Positions 42,256-50,125 of a stretch of DNA of 64,000 bases are shown piece after piece (the stretch's first letter is position 1; every line of letters begins with the position of its first letter). This DNA comes from an uncultured Robinsoniella sp. GTDB taxonomy: Bacteria; Bacillota; Clostridia; Lachnospirales; Lachnospiraceae. The notes under the pieces are model-generated. The model made no database searches. It was not told where the DNA came from and worked only from the letters and a program-made list of their open reading frames with translations. The stretch lies in the NCBI GenBank assembly GCA_900540475.1, contig UQGG01000010.1, positions 1 to 64,000 on the forward strand. Reading direction: 5' to 3'. The translations under genes and the position numbers were made by a program.

Positions 42256-43200
42256 TCATTCTCTGCTCTTTGTCTTCATATCCATCAGTACAGCCAGTAA
42301 AATAATGAATCCTTTTACGATCTGCTGCCAGAAAGAATTGACATTAACCAGGTTCAATGAGTTACTGATTAATCCGATAATGATAAAACCGAATATGGTT
42401 CCCCGCAGTCCGCCGATACCGCCGCTCATACTGGTACCGCCAATTGCTGTCGCCGCAATTGCATCCAGCTCAAATCCTTCTGCCGCCGTTGGCTGTCCGG
42501 AACTGATGCGGGCTGATAAAATCAAACCAACGATACCGCAGCAGACTCCCGATAATATGTAAACCATCATTTCTACTTTACGTGTCTTCACACCGGAGAG
42601 TTTTGCAGCGTTCTTGTTGCCGCCGATTGCAAATACATATCTTCCGAAGGTGGTACATTTTAATACAACTAAACCAATAATGCATACGATAACCAGTATG
42701 ATAATCGGTGTGGGGACTCCCAGAACATTTCCCTGTCCGATTGCAAGGAAGGACTCATTCGTAATGGTATATGGCTTTCCGTTGGAGTACACCATAGCAA
42801 ATCCACGTCCGATTGTGGTACTTGCCAGGGTTGCAATAAATGGCTGAAAACCAATATAAGCTACCAGGTATCCGTTTAATACGCCAAATGCTACTGCTGC
42901 CAGGACACCCACCACACATGCCAGAAATACATTTCCATCGTTCATCAGCAGAGAACCGCTGATTACACTGGTAACTGCCACCAGCGATCCTACCGATAAG
43001 TCAATTCCTCCCGTCAGGATAATGAAGGTCATTCCCACTGCCAGTATGCCGTTGATAGAAACCTGACGGAGAATATTTAAAATATTTCCGCTGGATAAAA
43101 ATACAGGTTTTACAATAGTCATCAGTACTACGATAAATATGATTACAAATACCAGACCAAATTCTCGCAGTACCTTTCCCCAATTCTTTTTATTATTCAT
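42256..43200 (-). CDS. Sugar ABC transporter permease (RbsC type)
   Basis: Membrane subunit of 314 aa with about ten hydrophobic segments. The family stretch ILNILRQVSINGILAVGMTF and GGIDLSVGSLVA in the first half are clear, as are GGNKNAAKLSGVKT, the EAA-like loop that contacts the ATPase, and LDAIAATAIGGTSMSGGIGG near the end. Its N-terminus (MGIRMNNKK in the longest form) starts in a shortened relative of the dispersed element; I take the second ATG. A 160-bp gap filled by repeats separates it from the ATPase gene, unusually long for this gene order. Confidence 0.94.
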   Translation of the reverse strand: MNNKKNWGKVLREFGLVFVIIFIVVLMTIVKPVFLSSGNILNILRQVSINGILAVGMTFIILTGGIDLSVGSLVAVTSVISGSLLMNDGNVFLACVVGVLAAVAFGVLNGYLVAYIGFQPFIATLASTTIGRGFAMVYSNGKPYTITNESFLAIGQGNVLGVPTPIIILVIVCIIGLVVLKCTTFGRYVFAIGGNKNAAKLSGVKTRKVEMMVYILSGVCCGIVGLILSARISSGQPTAAEGFELDAIAATAIGGTSMSGGIGGLRGTIFGFIIIGLISNSLNLVNVNSFWQQIVKGFIILLAVLMDMKTKSRE

Positions 43201-43255
43201 TCTTATACCCATTGCAGATTACAGGCTTGCCTGAAATGCTGCTTTCTCCTTTCAA
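43201..43255 (-). repeat. Short relative of the ~95-bp palindromic element, copy 3
   Basis: On the minus strand it reads GAAAGGAGAAAGCAGCATTT, then a CAGGC/GCCTG hairpin, ATCTGCAATGGG and TAAGAATG, again ending at the start codon of the downstream gene. The outer GCCAC/GTGGC arms of copies 1 and 2 are missing. Confidence 0.5.
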
Positions 43256-43269
43256 TCTTGTCTCCGCCC

Positions 43270-43371
43270 GGAGCATGTTGGAAAATTGCTTTCTGACAGC
43301 TGCTATGGAATTGGAACTAATATGCCGCAAAATAATGCGCACCGCTGTCGGAAATGATTTTTAAACAGTCC
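43270..43371. mobile_element. Short MITE derivative overlapping the 3' end of the ABC ATPase gene
   Basis: About 102 bp with imperfect terminal inverted repeats: GGAGCATGTTGGAAAATTGC at the left and GGACTGTTTAAAAATCATTT read inward from the right. The left arm continues GCTTTCTGACAGCTG, closely matching the left arm of the element at 47681. Its right end contains the TAA stop and last codons of the ATPase gene. Confidence 0.6.
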
Positions 43372-44872
43372 CCAGTGCTAATTTTAAAATTGTCTGCTGG
43401 GATTTCGTTTCCTCCCCCTGAAGTTCTCCTGTAATCTTGCCTCTGGACATTACAATCACACGGTTGCTCATGCCAATCAGTTCCGGCATTTCAGAAGAAA
43501 TCATGATAATTGCCATACCCTGCTTAGCCAGATCTACCATCATTCGGTAAATGGCTGCTTTCGCTCCCACATCAATTCCTCTGGTGGGTTCGTCCATAAT
43601 TAAAACTTTGGGGTCCGCCAGAAGGCATTTCGCCAGGACTACCTTCTGCTGGTTACCGCCTGACAGGCTGCTCACCAGATCATGAATGCCATTCATTTTC
43701 GTTGTCATCTTCCGCGCCATTTCATCACAGACTTTTCTTTCTTTTGCTTTATTGATAAAGCTTACACGGCTGTATTTATCTGCATTCTGGAGTGTGATAT
43801 TCTCTTTAATATCCCGACACAGAACCAGTCCCAGATCTTTTCTGTCTTCAGATGCCATAATGATATGGTATTTGTTGGCATCCTTGGGGTGGGTGATGGT
43901 AATGGGCTTCCCCTCCATGATAATCTCTCCGCTGTCCAGCCTGTCATATCCTACCAGGGCGCGCATCACTTCGCTTCGTCCTGCACCGACCAGACCTGCA
44001 AGCCCCAGGATCTCCCCCGCATACACCTTCATGTTGACGTCCTGGAATACGCCTTTTCTGGAAAAGTTCTGAAGTTCCAGAACCACTTCTCCTTTTGGAG
44101 TATCGTTGACGGGATATCCGCCTTCCAGCTCCCGCCCCACCATCATGTTAATCAATTCTTCCGGCGATGCCTCCGATACTCTGACACAGCCGATAAAACT
44201 TCCGTCCCTAAGAACCGATACCCGGTCAGCCAGCTGAAATACTTCATCCATTCTGTGGGAAATGTAAACGATGCCTACATTTTTGGCTTTCAGATTGTCG
44301 ATAATCCGAAACAGGATCTCCGTTTCTGTCTCCGATAAGGAGGAGGTGGGTTCATCCATAATGATAACTTTCGAATCATAAGAAACCGCTTTTATGATTT
44401 CCATCATCTGAACCTGAGCAATGTTCAGATGCTTCATTTTCATATTTGGTTTTATCAGCTCTTCTAAACCGTATTCCTCTAAGATTTTCTCTGTTTTCTT
44501 ATTCAATTCTTTTACATCAACAAAGGGAAGTCCTTTGATTTTCTTATTCTCTCTGCCTAAAAAGACATTTTCGGCAACTGTCATCTCCGGTATGGGGCTT
44601 AGTTCCTGATGAATCATAGATATACCCATATCCAGTGCATCCCTTGCATCCTTAAAGTCAACCCGTTTTCCCTGGAAAATGATCTCTCCGCTGTCCCTGG
44701 TATAAATCCCCATGATAATCTTCATAAGTGTTGACTTCCCGGCTCCGTTTTCCCCCATCAGCGCATGGAGTTCACCGGGTTCGATACACAGTTCTACATT
44801 ATTTAATACATTTACGCCTGCAAAGGATTTGCTGATTCCTTTTGCTTCCAGGATATATTTTTCACTCTGCAA
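43361..44872 (-). CDS. Sugar ABC transporter ATP-binding protein (RbsA type, two ATPase domains)
   Basis: Cytosolic ATPase of 503 aa with two ATPase domains. The N-terminal domain has Walker A GENGAGKSTLMK, signature-region LNIAQVQMMEI and Walker B VIIMDEPTSSL. The C-terminal domain has the usual degenerate Walker A GLVGAGRSE, signature LSGGNQQKVVLAKCL and MDEPTRGIDVGAK. It powers the RbsC-like permease. It is the second gene of the operon, 16 bp after the second cupin gene. Its final codons and stop lie within a MITE derivative, so the original C-terminus may have been replaced. Confidence 0.95.
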   Translation of the reverse strand: MQSEKYILEAKGISKSFAGVNVLNNVELCIEPGELHALMGENGAGKSTLMKIIMGIYTRDSGEIIFQGKRVDFKDARDALDMGISMIHQELSPIPEMTVAENVFLGRENKKIKGLPFVDVKELNKKTEKILEEYGLEELIKPNMKMKHLNIAQVQMMEIIKAVSYDSKVIIMDEPTSSLSETETEILFRIIDNLKAKNVGIVYISHRMDEVFQLADRVSVLRDGSFIGCVRVSEASPEELINMMVGRELEGGYPVNDTPKGEVVLELQNFSRKGVFQDVNMKVYAGEILGLAGLVGAGRSEVMRALVGYDRLDSGEIIMEGKPITITHPKDANKYHIIMASEDRKDLGLVLCRDIKENITLQNADKYSRVSFINKAKERKVCDEMARKMTTKMNGIHDLVSSLSGGNQQKVVLAKCLLADPKVLIMDEPTRGIDVGAKAAIYRMMVDLAKQGMAIIMISSEMPELIGMSNRVIVMSRGKITGELQGEETKSQQTILKLALGTV

Positions 44873-44888
44873 AACACATCCTCCTTTC

Positions 44889-46118
44889 TTACTTTTCAGA
44901 CAGGTTTTGGTATAATTTCAAATCCGGATTATCGGAAAAATGCTTTAAAATCACAATAGGGTCCGTATCAGAAGGATTTGTAATGGTAATCCCTTCTAAT
45001 GCAGCTTTCTCTGTAACAAAATACTCATCGTGGGTTAATTCTCCGTAACGGATTAACGCAGGTGACTCTATTTCCCAGGCTCCAAACCTTCCATGGCCCT
45101 CCAGGCATATAAGCCCGTATGGAGCTCCGTCCCGAATCGTTACAGTCTGTCCCGGCAATACCGTGAGTCGTTTTGCCGAAACGCTCTCACATTTATAGCA
45201 GATCCATTCCTCTATATAGCCCTGTGCCAGCATTTCTTCCACAGGCTTTACGGGAACCGGCCTCATATATCGTTTTTCGTGAAAATCGGGATCCACATTT
45301 GCTTCCCAGTCGATCACATCCAGCAGATAATCATAATTGCCCATTTCTTCGGGAGGTGTATTTTTCCAGAGTAGATCCTCTCCCACGATCTGTCCATTTA
45401 ACAGCACTGACTGATACATGGCATAAACATCAGAAGCAAATTGCGGCTCATAGGTACAGAGACTTCCGGGTGCATGCATTACTCCCGGCGGTACATCAAA
45501 CCCTGTATCCGGTTCCAGTTTATATGCTCTGGATAAGCCAAGAATGTTGTTGTCTCCTTTTGTGAATTTCTTTAGGGCTTCCACCACTTTTTCCTTTGTT
45601 GTCTCGGGGTTGAATCCAAAGAATGTAAATGGAAATTCTCCGCCATGGTTATTGAGCTGGGATGGAAAGAAATACATCTCCGGCTTGCCGGATGCCCCTA
45701 CCCGTTTTGCATGTTGGCTGCGGTGATGAATATGGTGGGGCAGCGGTCCTGCATTGTCGAAGAATTTGGAAAACATCGCCCAGCCGTGATACTTATTCCA
45801 CAAGGTCTCACCGATAATCGCCGGACCTGTCAGCTCGATTGCATCTCTCAGAAGGACTTTTTCTTTCCCGTCCTCATCCACTGCGATATAACTTAATCCC
45901 TCATCCTCAGGTGTGTCCGGACCATTTTCCGCCCAGGTAGTAGAAGCAAACCACCGTTCATCAATGCCGCCCCTCTGCCCCAGAATAAAATAATCATCAG
46001 GATGCAGTTTTATTCTTTTACCCGGCCTGCAAAATGACCTGGGTACCCAGGTTGGCACCAGCCGTAAAACTCCTTTTCCCTGCTCAAGTGCCCGTTCCAC
46101 TGCTTCTTTTTTATTCAT
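44889..46118 (-). CDS. Phosphomannose-isomerase-like cupin protein, paralogue 2
   Basis: Protein of 409 aa, first gene of the sugar operon. It shares its full length with the cupin at 38185-39399: the opening LVPTWVPRSFCRPGKRIKLH, the metal-site candidates LPHHIHHRSQ (HxH), GKPEMYFF (Glu) and PPGVMHAPGS (His), then TVLPGQTVTIRDGAPYG and the C-terminal VILKHFSDN. The two have clearly diverged, so they are old paralogues rather than a recent duplication, and may act on different sugars or form a hetero-complex. GGAGGAGG lies before the ATG at 46118. Function is inferred only: aldose-ketose isomerase-like. First position, right after the LacI-controlled promoter, suggests a central role. Confidence 0.65.
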   Translation of the reverse strand: MNKKEAVERALEQGKGVLRLVPTWVPRSFCRPGKRIKLHPDDYFILGQRGGIDERWFASTTWAENGPDTPEDEGLSYIAVDEDGKEKVLLRDAIELTGPAIIGETLWNKYHGWAMFSKFFDNAGPLPHHIHHRSQHAKRVGASGKPEMYFFPSQLNNHGGEFPFTFFGFNPETTKEKVVEALKKFTKGDNNILGLSRAYKLEPDTGFDVPPGVMHAPGSLCTYEPQFASDVYAMYQSVLLNGQIVGEDLLWKNTPPEEMGNYDYLLDVIDWEANVDPDFHEKRYMRPVPVKPVEEMLAQGYIEEWICYKCESVSAKRLTVLPGQTVTIRDGAPYGLICLEGHGRFGAWEIESPALIRYGELTHDEYFVTEKAALEGITITNPSDTDPIVILKHFSDNPDLKLYQNLSEK

Positions 46119-46199
46119 TTGTAAAAACCTCCTCCAGTTTTTGTACATTTGGTATAGTTTTTTGTTATGTTTTAATTTTCATATGTTTAACTTGACACA

Positions 46200-46228
46200 A
46201 GAATATCAGAAAAACGTTTTTCTGTCAA
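46200..46228 (-). promoter_or_regulatory. Sugar operon promoter with a LacI-type operator in its spacer
   Basis: On the minus strand TTGACA (46223-46228) and TATTCT (46200-46205) are 17 bp apart. The perfect 18-bp palindrome CAGAAAAACGTTTTTCTG (46207-46224), with the CG centre typical of LacI-family sites, fills the spacer. A bound repressor would exclude RNA polymerase. This region and the next two entries account for the 360-bp gap before the lacI-family stop. Confidence 0.85.
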
Positions 46229-46391
46229 TGGTGTTTTTTATAATAATTATTTTTTATACAATATATTCAAAATTTTATTTTCATTTTTAGTATTATTTCA
46301 CAGGGATAGCCCCCAATATTTTAAAGTTTGGAGTTGGAATTTTATCTGTTTAAGCTGATTTTAGAAATTTTTACGATTATTTTAAATAATC

Positions 46392-46409
46392 CAGCAAAAC
46401 GTTTTTCTG
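46392..46409. promoter_or_regulatory. Second LacI-type operator
   Basis: CAGCAAAACGTTTTTCTG is the same 18-bp site with one arm mismatch, centred 185 bp upstream of the main operator, between the regulator's terminator and the operon promoter. An auxiliary site for DNA looping is plausible. Confidence 0.7.
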
Positions 46410-46441
46410 AAAGGCAATATTCCCCTGTTTTACAAAAAAAT

Positions 46442-46468
46442 AAGAACACCTCTGAAACAAGTGTCCTT
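46442..46468 (-). terminator. Terminator of the LacI-family regulator gene
   Basis: On the minus strand AAGGACAC pairs with GTGTTCTT (one G-T) and is followed by ATTTTTTT, about 10 bp after the regulator's stop codon. The regulator and operon are therefore separate transcripts. Confidence 0.75.
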
Positions 46469-46478
46469 ACTTTTTCTC

Positions 46479-47552
46479 TTACCAATCCGACAATATCCAA
46501 TCTTCCGGTGCATCTTTCACCGTGGATTTTCGGACAACCAGACGAGATTCCATTTTCATTCTGGTTACATCTGTTTTATCTTCATTTTCAATTCTGTCAA
46601 ATAATATTTTTGCCGTTTCAATCCCGGCATGCTTTTTGCGGATATGTATGGTGGAAAGAGCCGGTTCCACTACACTTGATATAAATACATCGTCATACCC
46701 GATAATTTTTATTTCTTCCGGAACCTTAATATGGTGTTCCCGGAGTGCTTTTAATGCGCCTACTGCCATCTGGTCATTCCCGCTGAATACACCGTCAATA
46801 TCCGGCATGGATTTCAGCAGTTCCTTCATCGCCGCATAGCCGCTCTGATGGGAATAATCCCCTTCCGCTATCATAGAATCATCAACGTTTAACCCTGCTT
46901 CACTCATAGCTTCCCGGTACCCAAGTGCACGGTCTGTGGCAATACTCATAAAAAGTGGTCCTGATATATGCCCAATCCTTTTACAGCCTCCATCGATCAG
47001 GTGTCTGACTGCCATCTTAGCCCCTGTTACCCCATCGAAGAACACAGAATCGATCCCAAATTCCGAAAAATCACGCTCTATGCTGACCAGGGGAATCTTC
47101 TTGTCATGTTCCGCCAGATTTTTCAGCTTCTTCAGATAATTTGCCTGCCCGCTCTGAGGCACGACAGATGCAAAGATTATCCCGTCCACCCGGTTGGTAA
47201 TCAGACTTTTAAACTTCTCCAGTTCCCGTTCAATCGCCGCCGCCTCTCCATAGACGCCCTGTGTATCACAGATCATGATCTGGTATCCTTTTTCGTTTGC
47301 TACCGAATAGATCCCCTTTACAATATATGGATAAAAAAGCCCGCACATATCAGCAGTTATAACTCCTATGGTTCCTGACTTCTTCTTCTTCATGCTTCTC
47401 GCTACCGGATTCGGTCTGTAAGAAAGCTCTTTAGCCGCGATCTCTACTTTTCTCTGCAAATCCGGGCTGACAAATTTTGAATTATTTAATACATTGGATA
47501 CTGTGGAGATGGATACTCCGGCACGCTTTGCCACGTCCTTTATGCCTGCCAT
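46479..47552 (-). CDS. LacI-family transcriptional regulator of the sugar operon
   Basis: Repressor of 357 aa. The helix-turn-helix IKDVAKRAGVSISTVSNVLN and hinge PNPVARSMKK at the N-terminus are textbook, followed by a periplasmic-binding-like effector domain (from about residue 60: GTIGVITADMCGLFYPYIVK) ending in the usual GYDD and TIHIRKKHAG stretch. It lies just upstream of the sugar operon on the same strand, and two perfect or near-perfect LacI-type palindromes lie between them. The inducer is presumably the imported sugar or its product. AAAGGAGG precedes the ATG at 47552. Upstream, a MITE separates the gene from a promoter-like region. Confidence 0.95.
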   Translation of the reverse strand: MAGIKDVAKRAGVSISTVSNVLNNSKFVSPDLQRKVEIAAKELSYRPNPVARSMKKKKSGTIGVITADMCGLFYPYIVKGIYSVANEKGYQIMICDTQGVYGEAAAIERELEKFKSLITNRVDGIIFASVVPQSGQANYLKKLKNLAEHDKKIPLVSIERDFSEFGIDSVFFDGVTGAKMAVRHLIDGGCKRIGHISGPLFMSIATDRALGYREAMSEAGLNVDDSMIAEGDYSHQSGYAAMKELLKSMPDIDGVFSGNDQMAVGALKALREHHIKVPEEIKIIGYDDVFISSVVEPALSTIHIRKKHAGIETAKILFDRIENEDKTDVTRMKMESRLVVRKSTVKDAPEDWILSDW

Positions 47553-47630
47553 AGTTCCTCCTTTCTCACCTTTCATGGTTTTATGAATATCCTCGCCGCA
47601 CTCATTCCTGAATCACATAAATGCAATCTC

Positions 47631-47642
47631 AAAACACGCTCT
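47631..47642 (-). repeat. Inverted single MITE end
   Basis: AGAGCGTGTTTT on the minus strand, identical to the first 12 bases of the element at 47681 but pointing the other way, 38 bp before it. It may be a remnant of another copy. Confidence 0.4.
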
Positions 47643-47680
47643 ATGTATAACCATACTGATATCACTTTATGGGAGGTATT

Positions 47681-47842
47681 AGAGCGTGTTTTAAAATTGC
47701 TTTCTGGCAGCTGTGCGTCACACTTAGTGGGAGATTTGTCCCGGATGAAGGGCATGTAGCGGGCTACGTAACCTGAATCCGGGGCAAATATACCGCAAAG
47801 TGGGGCGTGCAGATGGCGGGAATGAATTTTCAAACAGGCTCT
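47681..47842. mobile_element. MITE of 162 bp with long terminal inverted repeats
   Basis: The element reads AGAGCGTGTTTTAAAATTGC inward from the left and AGAGCCTGTTTGAAAATTCA inward from the right. Similarity between arms continues for about 65 bp (both reach a TTTG-CCCGGAT block), so almost the whole element is one imperfect palindrome. It has no coding frame. Relatives lie at 38134-38177 and 43270-43371. No clear target duplication was recognised. Confidence 0.75.
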
Positions 47843-47845
47843 AGT

Positions 47846-47904
47846 ATTATAATAGCATAATGTACACTGGTAGTCCATCATGTTTAGGTAGTCCATAATG
47901 TTTA
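47846..47904 (-). promoter_or_regulatory. Promoter-like box with two 18-bp direct repeats upstream
   Basis: On the minus strand TATAAT (47846-47851) lacks a good -35. Just upstream, two tandem 18-bp repeats (47869-47886 and 47887-47904, plus-strand GGTAGTCCATCATGTTTA with one change in the second) resemble activator sites. It points toward the MITE and the LacI-family gene. Confidence 0.4.
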
Positions 47905-47924
47905 AATTTACCGTTCATGCGCAG

Positions 47925-47960
47925 GAGAGCAAAAGCGAATCATCTCCGCTTTTGCCCTCT
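47925..47960. terminator. Hairpin downstream of the BceB-like gene
   Basis: GAGAGCAAAAGCG pairs with CGCTTTTGCCCTC across a ~9-nt loop. The T-rich side is on the plus strand, so termination of the minus-strand ABC genes here is uncertain. The remaining part of the 47577-48016 gap holds the MITE and the repeats listed separately. Confidence 0.5.
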
Positions 47961-48016
47961 TCTATATTTCCTGTATGGTCGCAATGACTTTTAATTCCAT
48001 TATTTCCTATATATTT

Positions 48017-50125
48017 TCAATGATTTTTATTCCCAATAATTCCTTCAATCTTCCTAAGTGACGCTCTGTAAATCACATACATATACACACTAACCCCCAG
48101 GACCAGCAGGAAATCTACTCCCAGCGCCCAGGTTTCCGTTGACGATACCACACCATCATTGCCTTTATAGGTCATCAGGGTAAAGATATAGATCAAAATA
48201 CTTCCGATAACCACCGGCAAAGCATAGATTTTCATCAGCTGGCTTGTAATACACTTCTTCAGATATTTGTGATTGCCGCCCAGCTTTTTCAGATCGTCAA
48301 ATAGCTGTTTATTATTCATTCCTATGGTTACGCTTCTGGTGTAAGCTATAATTCCCACTGCTGCCAGGCAGATGATTGCCACGTAGATGAACAGCATGAA
48401 AAACACTGCATTGGTCTGGAAAAAGGTCTTCTCTTTCATGACTTTCATGTTAGGATAGAACTTCCAATATCCCATCAGGTCTTGATTGTCCGGGGACATT
48501 TCCATTTGCTGGTCATTACTGTATTCTTCTCCTGCTTCTATTGCCAGCTGTTCCTGGTATTCATTATAGCCGGACTGCACCTGCATCTCTCTGGGCGCAC
48601 GTTTCAGGATTTCACCATACAATGCGGTGGAGAAATCAAAGGCTGCCTCTGAGTCCTGGATGTTGAATAAGATTTGATGGTACATCCTGTTATCCGGGAG
48701 TTCTTTTGTAATTCCACGGTAATCCTCATCGTTCAGAATATAGCTGTTTACTCCGTTTATCATTAAGGGTTCATATGCCGCTGTGCCTGCAAATTTCACT
48801 TTCATCTGTTCTTCTGTCACAGGATTCGTAATGAGATCCATATCCTCAAACTTATCCCAGAATCCGTTCTGCTGCTGTGGAAATGTAATCCGGTAGAAAG
48901 TTCCCTGTTCCACCTGAATCTCTTCTCCTGTCATATCCCGGTAATCACTGGCACTCATAAATTTACTGTACGCATACTTTTCCATGTAATCTTCGATCAG
49001 ATTGTTATTGTCATCCCAGTCTCTTGATACACCGCTTGCCAGCAGTTCCGCAAAGTTTCCCTCCCGGTAACCGGTCATTTTAATCTGATAATCATCTGCC
49101 AGCTTTTCAATATCTTCTTTGTTTACTTCCTGGAACGATACCTTTGACGGAATAGAAAAATCCACCGGATTGTCGTCAATTTCGCTGATACCAGAAAGCA
49201 TACCCGGTGCATAAAAGCAGGCATAGAGACTGGCTGCCACCAACAGCGAGATAATGCACATATTTCGAACAGTCTGTTTTCCCTGAAATTTCATCATGTT
49301 TACAGAAATGATATTCCGGTAGTATCTCTGAGGTCTTTTTCCACGTTCGTGATGGACGATAGCGTAGGTGATTACCATATAAATGCCTGCAAGTGACAAC
49401 AAATAAGTTGCACTCCATACGGAAGGAAGAAGGACTCCCATCTCTGCAACAATGACAGGAACCACATACCCCAGCACAAATCCCATAATGCTAAAGACAA
49501 TACCGAGTATGCCATATAGTTTTGTTACGTCTCTTAAAGGCTCGCTTTTTCTATGATCATTCAGTACATCCATGAGATTCGTCCTTTTAATAAAGCGAAC
49601 TGCCATTCCCATAATGCAGGCGGATATTACCAGCGCAAATACAAATCCGATAATAAAGCCTGTGACATCTGCCTGATACTTCATCTGATCATTATCCACA
49701 ACCAGAATGCAGAACATCTGCCATACAAAGTATGATACAATAGCCCCTAAAGCTAAGCCTGCCGCCGTACATGCGGAGAGGATAATGCCGATCTCTGCAA
49801 ATAGTGCATTTCGAAGCTGGCTTTTTTTCGTTCCCAACGCCAGGAATACGCCCGCTTCCCTGCTTTTGTATTTGAAAAATAATCCCGCAGCATATATCGT
49901 AAAGATAAAACATCCGATTAATGCAATGGCAAAGATCATATAAGCCTGTTTCCTGGAGTCTCCCCCTTCCGGAAGCACCTGCATAACCGTAGGGCTGAAC
50001 ATCATAATCCCATAGGAGGTAATCAACATGACAGACAGGGTCACGCAAAAAACCATCTGTACATAATTCTTTTTATTATAGTTTCTAAGCTTGCTGAATA
50101 TCTTATTCATTGTCATCATCGTCAC
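48017..50125 (-). CDS. FtsX-like ABC permease (BceB-like)
   Basis: Membrane protein of 702 aa. About ten helices are arranged as one, then three to five, then a large extracytoplasmic domain (about residues 310-560), then helices near the C-terminus. This resembles the FtsX-type permeases that expel or remove peptide antibiotics (BceB/VraG). The extracytoplasmic domain has no cysteines or known fold that I can name. The gene overlaps the end of the ATPase gene. Several in-frame ATGs (50125, 50119, 50116, 50110) lie together and the true start cannot be fixed. Bce systems normally pair with an OmpR-type two-component system; here the divergent neighbours are LytTR/GHKL. Confidence 0.88.
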   Translation of the reverse strand: MTMMTMNKIFSKLRNYNKKNYVQMVFCVTLSVMLITSYGIMMFSPTVMQVLPEGGDSRKQAYMIFAIALIGCFIFTIYAAGLFFKYKSREAGVFLALGTKKSQLRNALFAEIGIILSACTAAGLALGAIVSYFVWQMFCILVVDNDQMKYQADVTGFIIGFVFALVISACIMGMAVRFIKRTNLMDVLNDHRKSEPLRDVTKLYGILGIVFSIMGFVLGYVVPVIVAEMGVLLPSVWSATYLLSLAGIYMVITYAIVHHERGKRPQRYYRNIISVNMMKFQGKQTVRNMCIISLLVAASLYACFYAPGMLSGISEIDDNPVDFSIPSKVSFQEVNKEDIEKLADDYQIKMTGYREGNFAELLASGVSRDWDDNNNLIEDYMEKYAYSKFMSASDYRDMTGEEIQVEQGTFYRITFPQQQNGFWDKFEDMDLITNPVTEEQMKVKFAGTAAYEPLMINGVNSYILNDEDYRGITKELPDNRMYHQILFNIQDSEAAFDFSTALYGEILKRAPREMQVQSGYNEYQEQLAIEAGEEYSNDQQMEMSPDNQDLMGYWKFYPNMKVMKEKTFFQTNAVFFMLFIYVAIICLAAVGIIAYTRSVTIGMNNKQLFDDLKKLGGNHKYLKKCITSQLMKIYALPVVIGSILIYIFTLMTYKGNDGVVSSTETWALGVDFLLVLGVSVYMYVIYRASLRKIEGIIGNKNH

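Noticed and set aside
46328..46684. 118-codon plus-strand frame overlapping the end of the LacI-family gene
   Set aside because: It runs across a terminator and an operator and opposes a certain gene.
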